Part shown: piece by piece, positions 16,460 through 25,170 of the stretch | Layout: the number at the start of each line of letters is the position of its first letter | How positions within the stretch are numbered: position 1 is the stretch's first letter | DNA from: Chloroflexota bacterium | GTDB lineage: Bacteria > Chloroflexota > Anaerolineae > Anaerolineales > Villigracilaceae | Direction: 5' to 3' | Length of the DNA stretch: 64,000 bases | Assembly (NCBI GenBank): GCA_016235445.1 | Contig: JACRLB010000009.1 | Coordinates: 1-64,000, forward strand | Made by a program: the position numbers and the translations under genes | The notes under the pieces: model-generated | What the model was told of the DNA's origin: nothing | The model's input: only the letters and a program-made list of their open reading frames with translations | The model's database searches: none

Positions 16460-17098
16460 ATGCTCGAAATTATTTCCTTCACCCTCGGCCCCGCGCAGAC
16501 CAATGCCTATCTGGTGGCTGACCCTGAAACCAAGGAAGCGGCTGTCATTGATCCCTCGTGGGATGGACATATCCTCCTCAAAGCCGCGCAGGATCGCGGC
16601 TGGAGAATTGGTCACCTCTGGTACACGCACGCGCACTTCGATCATATCGGCGGCGCGGCGGCAATCGCCGACTCGCTGAATCCGCTTCCGCATGTGGCTC
16701 TGCATCCCGATGACCATGTCCTCTGGCGCGCGGGCGGTGGCGGCGCGAAATTCGGCTTCGACATTGACCCCGGCCCCGAACCGACGATTGATTTTGCGCA
16801 AGGCATGAAGCTCAAACTTGGCTCGAATGAGTTTGAAGTCCGCTACACGCCGGGGCATACGCGTGGTCATTGTGTGTTGTATGTTGAAAAGGAAAGCATC
16901 TGTTTCTGCGGCGACCTGATTTTCAACGGCAGTGTTGGCCGCACCGACCTGCCCGGCGGCGATTGGTCTGCGCTGGAGAACAGTATCCGCACACAGATAT
17001 TTACCCTGCCCGATGAAACAAGATTGCTGTCAGGTCATGGTACGGAAACAACTGTAGGATATGAGAAGATGCATAATCCGTTTGTGGGATTAAATTAA
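16460..17098 (+). CDS. MBL-fold metal-dependent hydrolase (glyoxalase II-like)
   Basis: A 212-residue metallo-beta-lactamase-fold protein. The zinc ligands follow the canonical order: THAHFDHIGG (HxHxDH), PGHTRGHCVLY, FCGDLIFNGSVGRTDLPGG and LSGHGTETTVGYE. This is the glyoxalase II / YcbL-like branch, which hydrolyses thioesters such as S-lactoylglutathione or related compounds; glutathione may be absent in this lineage, so the natural substrate is unknown. AAAGG precedes the ATG. The gene follows the MFS gene in the same direction. Confidence 0.9.
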   Translation: MLEIISFTLGPAQTNAYLVADPETKEAAVIDPSWDGHILLKAAQDRGWRIGHLWYTHAHFDHIGGAAAIADSLNPLPHVALHPDDHVLWRAGGGGAKFGFDIDPGPEPTIDFAQGMKLKLGSNEFEVRYTPGHTRGHCVLYVEKESICFCGDLIFNGSVGRTDLPGGDWSALENSIRTQIFTLPDETRLLSGHGTETTVGYEKMHNPFVGLN

Positions 17099-17135
17099 TT
17101 CCTGTATAATCGAAAAAAACAGTGAGGAGATAAAA

Positions 17136-18248
17136 ATGAAAAATCCAAATGCACAAAATCAAAAAACAGATTCTTCAAGGCCGAGGTTTTCATTCCCTTT
17201 TTCGATCCCACGCTGGCTGATCGGATTGGTTATTGGAATAATTGTTTTCGCTGTCCTTGCCAACTTCAGCAAGTCATTTTGGTATTTTGAAGTAATTGAG
17301 AACGATCAGGTTGGCGTCACCATTGAAGCAGGTGAAATTCAAGGCGTTGTACAACCGGGCATCGCCTATGATATTGGGCTGTTCGTAAATCTGGTCAAGA
17401 TCACCACCAGCGCAGTCGCCATTACAGTAGATGACCCCGAACTGATCACAATAGATAAACAGCGTATTGGTCTGGAAGTAACCGCCGATGTGTTCCGCCC
17501 GCGCGAAGCGGATATTGTCATCTCCAATTATTCGCGTTACAAGAATATTTATTTGAACGACGAATCACTGCAACAGCGTATGACAGCCTTTACTTTGCAG
17601 GCAATGAAAGTTTGCGTGGGCGACAAGAAATTCGATGAAGCAGTGATCGGTTCAGGCCGCGACGATCTGCGCGCTTGTATCGATGAGGAACTGAGCGGGC
17701 TTGCTGAACCGCTTGGTCTGGAAGTGCGAAACGTAGCCGTGCCCCAGATCACGATTTCGCCCGAAGTGCAGGCCGGGCTTGACGCCATTGTGCAAAGCCG
17801 GCTGGCTACTGAAAAAGCAAAGCAGGATGCCGAAAAGGCCAAGCAGGAAGCCGTAGCTCAACAAGCTGTGGAGGAAGGCCGCATCCGTGTGGACCAATCC
17901 AAATTGCAGGAAGAGGCGCGGCAACAGGCTATTCTTCAAGAGCTGAAAAAACAACAATTGGAAGCGGAACTTGCCGTGATTCAACAACAAACTGTCAATG
18001 CGGATGCGCAATTGAAGTTGACTCAGGCACAGCAGGCAATTGCCGATGAACAGGCGAAGGTGGATATTGCAAAAGAACTTGCACTGGCAGAAATGTACGC
18101 CCGTCACCCTGAATATGTCGCCTTGCAGATCGCATTGGCAAATGCGGAAGCCATTAAAGATTCAGATAAGTTTATCTATACACCTGCGGGAGTGTTTCCG
18201 CAGTTGATCCTTTCAAATGGAGTTCTCCCAACAGTTCCATTGAAGTAA
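17136..18248 (+). CDS. SPFH/band 7 (prohibitin-like) membrane protein
   Basis: A 370-residue protein with a Pro/Ser-rich N-terminal tail, one membrane segment (WLIGLVIGIIVFAVLANF), a band 7 domain (residues about 50-220; VIENDQVGVTIEAGEIQGVVQPG) and a long Gln/Ala/Glu-rich coiled coil (about 220-330) ending in a hydrophobic tail. Such proteins oligomerise at the membrane and scaffold proteases or lipid domains. A TATAAT at 17103-17108 is followed by a 5' UTR containing GAGGAG, so this gene, unlike many neighbours, has a normal leader. The NfeD-type partner often found with some SPFH genes is not adjacent. Confidence 0.88.
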   Translation: MKNPNAQNQKTDSSRPRFSFPFSIPRWLIGLVIGIIVFAVLANFSKSFWYFEVIENDQVGVTIEAGEIQGVVQPGIAYDIGLFVNLVKITTSAVAITVDDPELITIDKQRIGLEVTADVFRPREADIVISNYSRYKNIYLNDESLQQRMTAFTLQAMKVCVGDKKFDEAVIGSGRDDLRACIDEELSGLAEPLGLEVRNVAVPQITISPEVQAGLDAIVQSRLATEKAKQDAEKAKQEAVAQQAVEEGRIRVDQSKLQEEARQQAILQELKKQQLEAELAVIQQQTVNADAQLKLTQAQQAIADEQAKVDIAKELALAEMYARHPEYVALQIALANAEAIKDSDKFIYTPAGVFPQLILSNGVLPTVPLK

Positions 18249-18251
18249 TAA

Positions 18252-18492
18252 GACCCTCCCGTTTCTGGCGGGATTGAATATCAAACAACAAACCTTTTGC
18301 CGCGAGTTTGCCCTACGGGTAAATTTGCGGCAATTTTTTTAGTTGGCGATTCGCTACCGTACATTTTCCTCGCAAAGAAACCCTAAAGGTCTTTTTGGTG
18401 AATCAGAAATCGGCGAGAGAAAAGGAGACCTTTAGGGTTTGCGTGTACGGTAGAGAAGTTGGCGTAGTTTTCCCGTTAAAAACGGTTGAACC
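18252..18492. mobile_element. MITE-like element, family 2 (degenerate copy with nested insertion)
   Basis: This non-coding element matches the copy at 25314-25491 at both ends: left CTCCCGTTTCTGGCGGGATTGA, then AACCTTTTGCCGCGA; right TAGTTTTCCCGTTAAAA.CGGT. The terminal repeats (CCCGTTTCTGGCGGG against a complement of CCCGTTAAAAACGG) have drifted and no target duplication is visible, so it is the older copy. It fills most of the 349-base gap before miaB and is split by a family 3 insertion at 18349-18456. Confidence 0.75.
18349..18456. mobile_element. MITE-like element, family 3, nested
   Basis: A 108-base insertion flanked by the direct repeat AGTTGGCG (18341-18348 and 18457-18464), which is single in the sister copy at 25455. 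It has inverted ends CTACCGTACA (18354-18363) and TGTACGGTAG (18444-18453), and an inner pair AAACCCTAAAGGTCT (18378-18392) and AGACCTTTAGGGTTT (18426-18440). It encodes nothing and would need a transposase supplied in trans. Confidence 0.8.
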
Positions 18493-18580
18493 AAAAGCAC
18501 GTTCCAAAAACCGCAATTACCCACCACGCCAGGTTAGCTACTCCCGACTCCTTATTCCGCTCAATCAATCCCGACAGACT

Positions 18581-18589
18581 TGGTATAAT
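18581..18589 (+). promoter_or_regulatory. miaB extended -10 box (leaderless)
   Basis: TGGTATAAT fits the extended -10 pattern TGnTATAAT. The ATG of miaB follows 8 bases later, so the predicted start at 18596 leaves a 2-base 5' UTR. Confidence 0.75.
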
Positions 18590-18597
18590 TCGCGCCT

Positions 18598-19941
18598 ATG
18601 GATAAAAAGTACCACATCTGGACCGAAGGCTGTCAAATGAACGTAGCCGACTCACAGCGGGTCGGCTCTTCGCTTGAGCATCTTGGCTACACCCTTACCG
18701 AAACCATCGAAGAAGCAGACGTGATCGTCTTAAACACCTGTGTCGTGCGTCAATCCGCCGAAGACAAAGCCTACGGGCGCGTCACCTCGCTTGCCCCGCT
18801 CAAGAAGAAAAACCCCAACCTCGTCATCAACTTAATGGGTTGCATGGTCGGCGTGCGCGGCGCGGAAAAATTGCGCGAGAAACTCCCCTTCGTGGATGTC
18901 TTCTCCCCGCCCTCTGACCCCGGCCCGTTGATCTCGCTTCTCACCCAGGGTGAAGTCCAATCAATGGAAGACGCGGAAACCACGCGCCGCTTCCTGATGA
19001 TGGACGAGGAGTTGATTCTCCCCGTGGCAGAGCAGGGCAAACTCGTCAGCGCGCATGTGCCCATCGTATATGGCTGTTCCCACGCCTGCACCTTTTGCAT
19101 CATCCCATCCAAGCGCGGCGGCGAACGCTCGCGTCCTGTCGGCGACATCGTGGCAGAAGTCCGCTCACTGGCAAAGCAAGGCGTGAAAGAAATTACATTG
19201 CTCGGTCAAATTGTAGACCGCTATGGCAAGGATATTCCCGACGGCCCCAATCTCGCCGCGCTCCTGCGCGTATTGCACGAAGTGGAAGGCATCGAGCGCA
19301 TCCGCTTCCTGACCTCGCACCCCAATTATTTTGAAGATGATCTCATCCAAGCCATCGCTGATCTTCCGCGCGTCATGCCGCATATCGAACTCCCCATCCA
19401 GGCGGGCGATGATGAAGTTTTATTAAACATGAAGCGCGGATACACCCAACAAGATTATCGTGATCTCGTGGCAAAGATCCGCTCTCGAATTCCAGATTGT
19501 TCCATCGCAACGGATATCATCGTCGGATTTCCCGGCGAGACGGAAGAACAATTCATGGAAACCTACCGCGTCCTCTCCGACCTGAAACTTGATGTGGCCC
19601 ATCTGGCACGCTACTCGCTGAGAGAGGGAACCGTCGCCACCCGCCGCATGGACGATAACGTCCCCGAAGAAGACAAACTCCGCCGCCTGCACATCCTCGA
19701 TGACTTGCAGGAAGGCATTCTGGCTGAGATTAATAAAAAATATCTCGGTGAAAAAGTGGAAGTCCTGTTCGAGGACAAAGTCAAAGGCCGCTGGCGTGGA
19801 CGCACCCCCACCAACAAGATCGTCTTCGTCGAATCGGATGAAGACCTGCGCGGCAAAGTCATCCCCGTCACCGTCACATGGACGGGGCCGTGGTCCATGC
19901 AGGCGGTGTTGATGAAACAGCCTGCGTTGATTTCTTTGTAA
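18598..19941 (+). CDS. miaB: tRNA-2-methylthio-N6-dimethylallyladenosine synthase (MiaB)
   Basis: A radical SAM methylthiotransferase that adds the 2-methylthio group to i6A37 of tRNAs reading UNN codons. The 447-residue protein has the N-terminal UPF0004 domain with the three cluster cysteines Cys12, Cys48 and Cys82, the radical SAM motif CxxxCxxC at Cys160, Cys164, Cys167 (GCSHACTFC), and a C-terminal TRAM domain (VLFEDKVKGRWRGRTPTNKIVF). PIQAGDDEVLLNMKRGY is typical of MiaB rather than RimO or MtaB. No Shine-Dalgarno sequence is present; the extended -10 box just upstream implies a leaderless mRNA. Confidence 0.93.
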   Translation: MDKKYHIWTEGCQMNVADSQRVGSSLEHLGYTLTETIEEADVIVLNTCVVRQSAEDKAYGRVTSLAPLKKKNPNLVINLMGCMVGVRGAEKLREKLPFVDVFSPPSDPGPLISLLTQGEVQSMEDAETTRRFLMMDEELILPVAEQGKLVSAHVPIVYGCSHACTFCIIPSKRGGERSRPVGDIVAEVRSLAKQGVKEITLLGQIVDRYGKDIPDGPNLAALLRVLHEVEGIERIRFLTSHPNYFEDDLIQAIADLPRVMPHIELPIQAGDDEVLLNMKRGYTQQDYRDLVAKIRSRIPDCSIATDIIVGFPGETEEQFMETYRVLSDLKLDVAHLARYSLREGTVATRRMDDNVPEEDKLRRLHILDDLQEGILAEINKKYLGEKVEVLFEDKVKGRWRGRTPTNKIVFVESDEDLRGKVIPVTVTWTGPWSMQAVLMKQPALISL

Positions 19942-19986
19942 AAAAAAACATCCGAATTCTTCATGAAGAATTCGGATGTTTTTTTA
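19942..19986. terminator. bidirectional terminator between miaB and hicB
   Basis: A near-perfect palindrome (ACATCCGAATTCTTC and its complement around the centre at about 19964) with A runs on the left and T runs on the right, serving the convergent miaB and hicAB transcripts. Confidence 0.92.
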
Positions 19987-20193
19987 GGCATACACCAGCC
20001 TGCCTTTTGGCACAGGGATTTCCCTGCCAAGTTCACGCGCGGTTTCGATCCACTCCTGTGCGATTTGCTCCACATTTGCAAGCGCCTCGTGATAATTTCC
20101 CCCGTCCGCCATACAGCCAGGCAATTCAGGCACCTCGGCAATAAACGCATTATCCTCCTCGCTCCAATACAGAATTACTTCATACTTAATCAT
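19984..20193 (-). CDS. hicB: HicB-family antitoxin
   Basis: A 69-residue HicB-like domain (IKYEVILYWSEEDNAFIAEVPELPGCMADGGNYHEALANV), the partial RNase H-like fold that binds and neutralises HicA. It lacks the extra DNA-binding domain found in longer HicB proteins, so the module may be autoregulated differently. The ATG at 20193 is preceded by GGCAGGTG; a GTG at 20199 is possible. The start overlaps the end of hicA by 8 bases, giving the order toxin-antitoxin typical of hicAB. Confidence 0.85.
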   Translation of the reverse strand: MIKYEVILYWSEEDNAFIAEVPELPGCMADGGNYHEALANVEQIAQEWIETARELGREIPVPKGRLVYA

Positions 20194-20443
20194 TGTCACC
20201 TGCCAGTTTATATTTCAATATTAAATTGCGAACCTGCTTTACCTGGTACGGTTTGGCTTTTGAACCCTGGGGCTGTAAATTGATAATTTCAATCACGCCG
20301 TCTTTTGCAAAAATGTGATGGCTTCCCCGTATTCTTTCTACGAATCCAAAAGCGCTTAATAACTGACGTAGTTCGTCAAAATTGATATTTGTGTCTGAGG
20401 TTCCGCGTAAAACCTTTTCAAGGACTTTTTCCAATTTCGACAT
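20186..20443 (-). CDS. hicA: HicA-family mRNA interferase toxin
   Basis: An 85-residue protein with the HicA double-stranded-RNA-binding fold: NFDELRQLLSAFGFVERIRGSHHIFAKDG, including the catalytic His in GSHHIF. Family toxins cleave mRNA. The N-terminal 20 residues (MSKLEKVLEKVLRGTSD) are an extra helix seen in some HicA proteins. A minus-strand TATAAT (20450-20455) is exactly 6 bases before this ATG, so the frame's extension to 20572 is excluded and the transcript should be leaderless. Confidence 0.87.
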   Translation of the reverse strand: MSKLEKVLEKVLRGTSDTNINFDELRQLLSAFGFVERIRGSHHIFAKDGVIEIINLQPQGSKAKPYQVKQVRNLILKYKLAGDND

Positions 20444-20449
20444 GATCCC

Positions 20450-20455
20450 ATTATA
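20450..20455 (-). promoter_or_regulatory. hicA -10 box (leaderless)
   Basis: TATAAT with 6 bases to the hicA ATG on the minus strand. The AEC permease promoter lies only about 45 bases away on the other strand. Confidence 0.7.
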
Positions 20456-20513
20456 CACAAGATATGAGGCAATCGGAAAATCATCACATCGGTTTATAAT
20501 TTCGTCACATCCC

Positions 20514-21431
20514 ATGTCCATCAACGAACTCTTCAACACCTTCGCAAACAACCTGCTCCCCATTCTGCTCATCGCAACGGCTGGCTACATTCTCGGCAAA
20601 GCCCTCACCGTGGATTCGCGCACCATCGGGCGGATTGTCTTTTATATTTTCAGCCCCCTGCTGGTTTTCAATTTGATGGTCACCAGCCAGTTGAATTTGG
20701 GACAAGCACTCACCACGGTTGGGTTTACAGCCATCTTCATTACAGCAATGGGATGCTTTGCCTTTATCTTTGGAAAAATATTCCAACTCGAACGCCCGCA
20801 ATTATTGGCCGTCATCCTCACCGTGGCATTTGGCAACACAGGCAATTACGGACTGCCCCTCGTCAAATTCGCGTTTGGAGACGAGGCGCTGGCGGTCGCG
20901 TCCATTTTTTATGTGACCACCACCATCCTCTTCAACACAGCGGGAGTCATCATCGCCTCGCTGGGCCATTCAGACTTGAAATCCGCTATACTGGGAGTAT
21001 TCAAACTACCCATCGTCTACGGCGTGGCGTTGGCGCTTTTGGTGAAGGCCACAGGCTTTCAGATTCCCATTCCGCTTTCGCGCACCATCGAGATCGCCGC
21101 CAGCGGAGCGGTTCCGCTGATGATCGTTTTGCTCGGCCTCGAGTTGACCAAGATTCAATGGTCGCACAGTTTCCGCGCCATGGGTGTGGGCGTGCTCACA
21201 AAATTGATCCTCGGCCCACTTGTTGGACTCTTGCTTGCCAGCATGTTCGGCCTGCAAGGCCACAGCCATCAGGGCAGTGTCATCGAAGCGTCCATGCCTG
21301 CGGCGGTGGCGACCACGGTCGTCGCAACGGAATATCGGCTGGAGCCTTCGCTCGTCACCGCCATTGTTTTTCTCGGCACGATTTTAAGCCCGCTGACACT
21401 GACGCCATTGATCGTGTTTTTATCGAGGTGA
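20514..21431 (+). CDS. AEC-family permease (auxin efflux carrier-like)
   Basis: A 305-residue membrane protein with about 10 hydrophobic segments in two inverted halves (LLPILLIATAGYILGKAL; GRIVFYIFSPLLVFNLMV; FGNTGNYGLPLVKFAFG). The GNxGNYGLP motif is the hallmark of bacterial AEC/malonate-type carriers, which move organic acids or amino-acid-like anions. The chosen ATG begins the first helix; the longer frame from 20382 would overlap hicA on the opposite strand. A TTTATAAT box about 13 bases upstream suggests a very short 5' UTR. Confidence 0.85.
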   Translation: MSINELFNTFANNLLPILLIATAGYILGKALTVDSRTIGRIVFYIFSPLLVFNLMVTSQLNLGQALTTVGFTAIFITAMGCFAFIFGKIFQLERPQLLAVILTVAFGNTGNYGLPLVKFAFGDEALAVASIFYVTTTILFNTAGVIIASLGHSDLKSAILGVFKLPIVYGVALALLVKATGFQIPIPLSRTIEIAASGAVPLMIVLLGLELTKIQWSHSFRAMGVGVLTKLILGPLVGLLLASMFGLQGHSHQGSVIEASMPAAVATTVVATEYRLEPSLVTAIVFLGTILSPLTLTPLIVFLSR

Positions 21432-21435
21432 TGAA

Positions 21436-22662
21436 ATGTTCAACCCACGCAAACTTGTTTTGAAATTAATGGCGATTCTGCTCACAGCGGCGATACTGCC
21501 ATTTAACGTGAATCAGGTAAAAGGTCAGGAAGGAATCGTGGTGGAAGAGCCAATGGTGGCGGTCAGCTTTGGGCAGGCGATCACATTTCAAGCGAAGATC
21601 AAATCCCCGATCCCCATCCAGCAGGTATCGCTTCTCTTTCGCGAAGTCAACGAAGATGTGACCCGCGTTGAAACCCTGCAAGTGGACGCGAACAACATGG
21701 TCAGTTTCACGTACGATGCTTCGTTGAATGTGATCCCGCCTTTTAGCTGGATCGTATTTTGGTTTCAAGCCACCTTCGACGATAAGACCTATACCAGCGA
21801 CCCGATTCGATTTCAATACAAGGATGACCGCTTTCCCTGGCGCGATGACAGCCGCGCAAATTTAAATGTGCATTGGTATGCGGGGGATGATGCCTTCGGC
21901 GCCGCCGCGCTGGATTCTGCCATCGCGGGCATGGCGGCCATCAACGAATTCATTCCCATCCCGCCTGGCGACCCCATCGAAATTTATATTTATTCAAACG
22001 CCGCCGACCTGCAAAACACATTGCAACTCGGCGGCGAGGAATGGGCGGGCGGCCATGCCAACCCTGAGCTTGGCGTTGTGATGGTTGCCATTGCGCCCGG
22101 CGCGGGGCAGGGCATCGAGATGCAAACCAAAATTCCGCACGAACTCGCGCATGTCATGTTGTATCGTTCGCTTGGCGAGGCCTATGCAAACCAGCCCGCC
22201 TGGCTGTTGGAAGGCATCGCCGCGATGGTGGAACTCTACCCAAACCCCGACTATGCCCGCGCGCTTGACATTGCAAGTGAAGATGATTCACTGCTGGCCT
22301 TCGAAGACTTGTGCGCCTCTTTCCCCGCCGACACAGGCTCGGCCTTCCTGGCATACGCCCAGTCCCAATCCTTTGTCTCCTACATCCGCGATTCGTTTGG
22401 CTCCTCCGGGCTGGCGCGGTTGACCCATTCCTACGGCGAAGGGTTTAGCTGTGAACTGGGCGCGACGAACGCGCTCAGCGCCCCGCTCGGCCAGTTGGAT
22501 GCGCGCTGGCGCGAAAATGTGCTGGGGCAAAACACGGCAGGCGTTGCCACGCGCAATCTTTTGCCATTTCTATTACTGCTGGCATTGGTGTTGATGGTTC
22601 CAATTTGGGGCGCAATAGACATGCTGCGTCAAAGGAGTAGGAATGGAAACAAGCCAAAATGA
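21436..22662 (+). CDS. membrane-anchored zinc metalloprotease (peptidase MA-like)
   Basis: A 408-residue exported protein: signal peptide (LMAILLTAAILPFNVNQVKG), a beta-rich domain (about 35-140), a gluzincin-type catalytic domain with HELAHVM (HExxH) and the downstream Glu in WLLEGIAAMVE, and a C-terminal membrane anchor (LLPFLLLLALVLMVPIWGAIDML) with a short basic tail. This fits the peptidase MA family, common in Chloroflexota, with unknown substrates. GAGGTG precedes the ATG, which is 4 bases after the permease stop; it overlaps the acylphosphatase start by 20 bases, so the three genes are one operon. Confidence 0.82.
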   Translation: MFNPRKLVLKLMAILLTAAILPFNVNQVKGQEGIVVEEPMVAVSFGQAITFQAKIKSPIPIQQVSLLFREVNEDVTRVETLQVDANNMVSFTYDASLNVIPPFSWIVFWFQATFDDKTYTSDPIRFQYKDDRFPWRDDSRANLNVHWYAGDDAFGAAALDSAIAGMAAINEFIPIPPGDPIEIYIYSNAADLQNTLQLGGEEWAGGHANPELGVVMVAIAPGAGQGIEMQTKIPHELAHVMLYRSLGEAYANQPAWLLEGIAAMVELYPNPDYARALDIASEDDSLLAFEDLCASFPADTGSAFLAYAQSQSFVSYIRDSFGSSGLARLTHSYGEGFSCELGATNALSAPLGQLDARWRENVLGQNTAGVATRNLLPFLLLLALVLMVPIWGAIDMLRQRSRNGNKPK

Positions 22663-22942
22663 AACGATCCGCGTTCACATTTGGGTAAAAGGACGGGTGC
22701 AAAACGTGGGCTTTCGCGCATTCGTTGAATACAACGCCCTGCAAATCGGCGTCCTCGGCTGGGTGCGCAACCTCGGCTACGATACCGTGGAAACCGTGGC
22801 CGAAGGCACGAAGTTTCAAATTGACGAATTCATTCAGATGACGAAACAAGGTCCGCGCGCTTCCCGCGTGGAGGAGGCCAGGGTGGAATACGAAGAGACA
22901 ACAGGGATGCTGGAAGGATTTACTGTGAAGAGAAGCATGTGA
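22643..22942 (+). CDS. acyP: acylphosphatase
   Basis: A 99-residue enzyme that hydrolyses acyl phosphates. The signature GRVQNVGFRAFVEYNA contains the catalytic Arg, and the second motif VLGWVRNLGYDTVETVAEG contains the catalytic Asn. An extra N-terminal segment of about 8 residues precedes the domain. AAAGGAGTAGGA before the ATG is a strong ribosome-binding site located inside the end of the protease gene. Confidence 0.93.
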   Translation: METSQNETIRVHIWVKGRVQNVGFRAFVEYNALQIGVLGWVRNLGYDTVETVAEGTKFQIDEFIQMTKQGPRASRVEEARVEYEETTGMLEGFTVKRSM

Positions 22943-22990
22943 ATTTGCTACAGCGGGCAGTTGTTGGTCAAAAACAATTCCAAATAAAAA

Positions 22991-23022
22991 CATGCTTTCA
23001 GCGGATAACCGCTGAAAGCATG
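22991..23022. terminator. bidirectional hairpin between acylphosphatase and CDF genes
   Basis: Perfect 14-bp arms (CATGCTTTCAGCGG with complement) and an ATAA loop in the gap between two convergent genes; an A run lies to the left and no long T run to the right, so it should stop the leftward transcript best. Confidence 0.8.
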
Positions 23023-23046
23023 ATGCGTCTATGACTTTTGTTTATC

Positions 23047-24198
23047 TTATTCCGCGGCAGGCAAAAGAATATGATGGCGGGTTGGATGGTATTCAATCGT
23101 TTGGTCACATTCACATGGATCTGTGTGAACGACGACCTCCACCAATGCGGGCAGTTTGTGAAACAGGCTGTGACGCACTTCCTCGGCAATGAAATGACTT
23201 TGCAGGGTGGTCTGCTGGCAATTCACGGTAATGTGCATTTCACCATAAAGACGATGACCCAGCCAGCGAATGGCTGTATTGTGAACATCCATGACCCCGG
23301 AAACATGCGAAGCGGTATGCTTGAAGTCCTCATGGATTTCAGGGTCCACCGCATCCATCATACGATGCCACATATCCTGCGCGGTTTTCCAGACAATTCC
23401 AAGTATCGCGGCCCCAATTCCCAGACCAATAATGGGGTCGAGCAACGGAAAGCCAAGCCATACCCCAACCGCCCCCGCCAGTACCGCCAGCGATGTGAAT
23501 CCATCGGTGCGGGCGTGATATCCATCTGCAATTAACGCCGCGGAGCCGATCTCTTTTCCAACTCGGATTCTGAACACAGCCACGAGTTCATTCCCCAAAA
23601 AACCAGTTATTGCCGCTGCTGCAACCCAGCCAAGGTTATGGATTGGCTGTGGGTTGATAATCTTCAAGATGGATTGATAAATCGCTTCCCCTGCGCTGAA
23701 GGCGATCATCAATACGATGATCACACCTGCAATATCTTCAGCGCGCCCGTAGCCATAGGTATAACGACGGTTGCGCGCGCGGCGTGAGAGCCAGAACGCC
23801 AACCCCAGGGGGATGGCTGTCAACGCATCGGAAAAATTGTGGATGGTATCCGCCAAAAGTGCGACACTTCCACTAATGATCACAACAAATACCTGGAAGA
23901 CCGCAGTGATAAGTAGCCCCACAAGTGAAACTTTTAAAGCCCACATACCGCGATCCGTGGCGAGGTTGGGATCAAGCGCAGCTTGTTGATGCCCATGACT
24001 GTGGGGCATGAACAAATGCTGCAACCATGCAATCACCGCGTTGTTTGAGTGTGGATGGTCGTGGGGATGATCTTGTCCGTGCTCCCCATGCTCATATTCA
24101 TCGTGGGAGTGACCGTGTTCATGCTCTCCATGTTCATGATGGTCGTGGGAGTGACCATGTTCATGCTCTCCATGTTCATGTTCGTCATGGTTTTTCAT
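23047..24198 (-). CDS. cation diffusion facilitator transporter with His-rich tail
   Basis: A 383-residue CDF protein exporting Zn2+ or a similar divalent ion in exchange for protons. The first 60 residues are an unusual His/Glu/Asp-rich tail (repeats of EHGEHEHGHSHD), likely metal buffering or sensing. Six membrane segments follow, with the transport-site motifs HNFSD in segment 2 and HARTD in segment 5 (His-Asp type, usual for Zn2+). The C-terminal cytoplasmic domain (about 290-383) ends His-rich (HPTRHHILL). TGGAGAATC precedes the ATG. The gene is alone and no metalloregulator is adjacent. Confidence 0.92.
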   Translation of the reverse strand: MKNHDEHEHGEHEHGHSHDHHEHGEHEHGHSHDEYEHGEHGQDHPHDHPHSNNAVIAWLQHLFMPHSHGHQQAALDPNLATDRGMWALKVSLVGLLITAVFQVFVVIISGSVALLADTIHNFSDALTAIPLGLAFWLSRRARNRRYTYGYGRAEDIAGVIIVLMIAFSAGEAIYQSILKIINPQPIHNLGWVAAAAITGFLGNELVAVFRIRVGKEIGSAALIADGYHARTDGFTSLAVLAGAVGVWLGFPLLDPIIGLGIGAAILGIVWKTAQDMWHRMMDAVDPEIHEDFKHTASHVSGVMDVHNTAIRWLGHRLYGEMHITVNCQQTTLQSHFIAEEVRHSLFHKLPALVEVVVHTDPCECDQTIEYHPTRHHILLPAAE

Positions 24199-24355
24199 TA
24201 GATTCTCCAGTATTTACTATCAAGGTTTAAGTACTTTGGAACGCAAAAAATTGTCTGGTTATAAAAACCAATTGTATTATATAGCATTCCTTGTATGCAA
24301 AAAATCATTTGTTTTGTGGAATTACATCACTTCCAGAGTAGGAATAAATCTTTGC

Positions 24356-25063
24356 CTATACAAATCCCAACCCTCGCTCCTTCAACGAAACCCACTTGCC
24401 CTGGCCGATCACCAAATGGTCGAGCACGTCCACATCCAATAATTTCCCCGCCTGCACAATGGCGCGGGTGACAGCCACATCATCGGGGCTGGGGGTAGGG
24501 TCGCCGCTGGGATGGTTATGGGTTACGACAATCGCCGAGGCATTCGCGCGGATCGCTTCCTTGAACAACTCGCCCACCCGCACTTGTGACGAATTCACCG
24601 AACCTTTGTACACTTCCACAATTTCCAGCACGCGATTTCTTCTATCCAAAAGAATCACGCGCAAATGCTCCTGCTCCAAAGCAGACATGTCATATTGAAC
24701 GAGAGCCGCCGCGTCTGCGGGGCTGTTGATGGCAAGTTTCTCTTCTGGCGATTCCAAGGTCAGCCTTCTGCCCAACTCGATGGCGGCTTTGATCTGGGCG
24801 GCTTTGGCTTCACCGATGGCATGTTGTTCCATTAATTCTTTAATCGGCGCGCGGTGCAGGCCAATTAACCCGCCAAATTTTTGCAGAAGCCGTTGTCCCA
24901 CTTCAACCGCATTCTCGCCCGCCACGCCCACGCGCAATAAAATCGCGATCAACTCGGCATTGGTCAACGCCTGCGGGCCAAGCGATGCGAGCCGTTCACG
25001 CGGGCGGTCTGCTTCGTGCAAATCTGAAATTCGATAGGTGGTTTTTGCGTTAAGTTCGGTCAC
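24356..25063 (-). CDS. radC: RadC-family JAB1/MPN protein
   Basis: A 235-residue protein with an N-terminal helix-hairpin-helix-like region (RERLASLGPQALTNAELIAILLR) and a C-terminal JAMM metalloprotease-like domain with the zinc motif HNHPSGDPTPSPDD. Despite the name, a repair function is doubtful and the role is unknown in most species. The start is a GTG preceded by GGGAG. The gap to the CDF gene (24199-24355) holds no gene. Confidence 0.9.
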   Translation of the reverse strand: MTELNAKTTYRISDLHEADRPRERLASLGPQALTNAELIAILLRVGVAGENAVEVGQRLLQKFGGLIGLHRAPIKELMEQHAIGEAKAAQIKAAIELGRRLTLESPEEKLAINSPADAAALVQYDMSALEQEHLRVILLDRRNRVLEIVEVYKGSVNSSQVRVGELFKEAIRANASAIVVTHNHPSGDPTPSPDDVAVTRAIVQAGKLLDVDVLDHLVIGQGKWVSLKERGLGFV

Positions 25064-25170
25064 GGTTCTCTCCCTGTTGTAAGGTTTGCTTATTTTACAA
25101 CCATTTTAGGCTCCGCAATGATTCTTGTACATGGATAAAATGGACAACACGGAAAAGCTCTTTAAATTTG

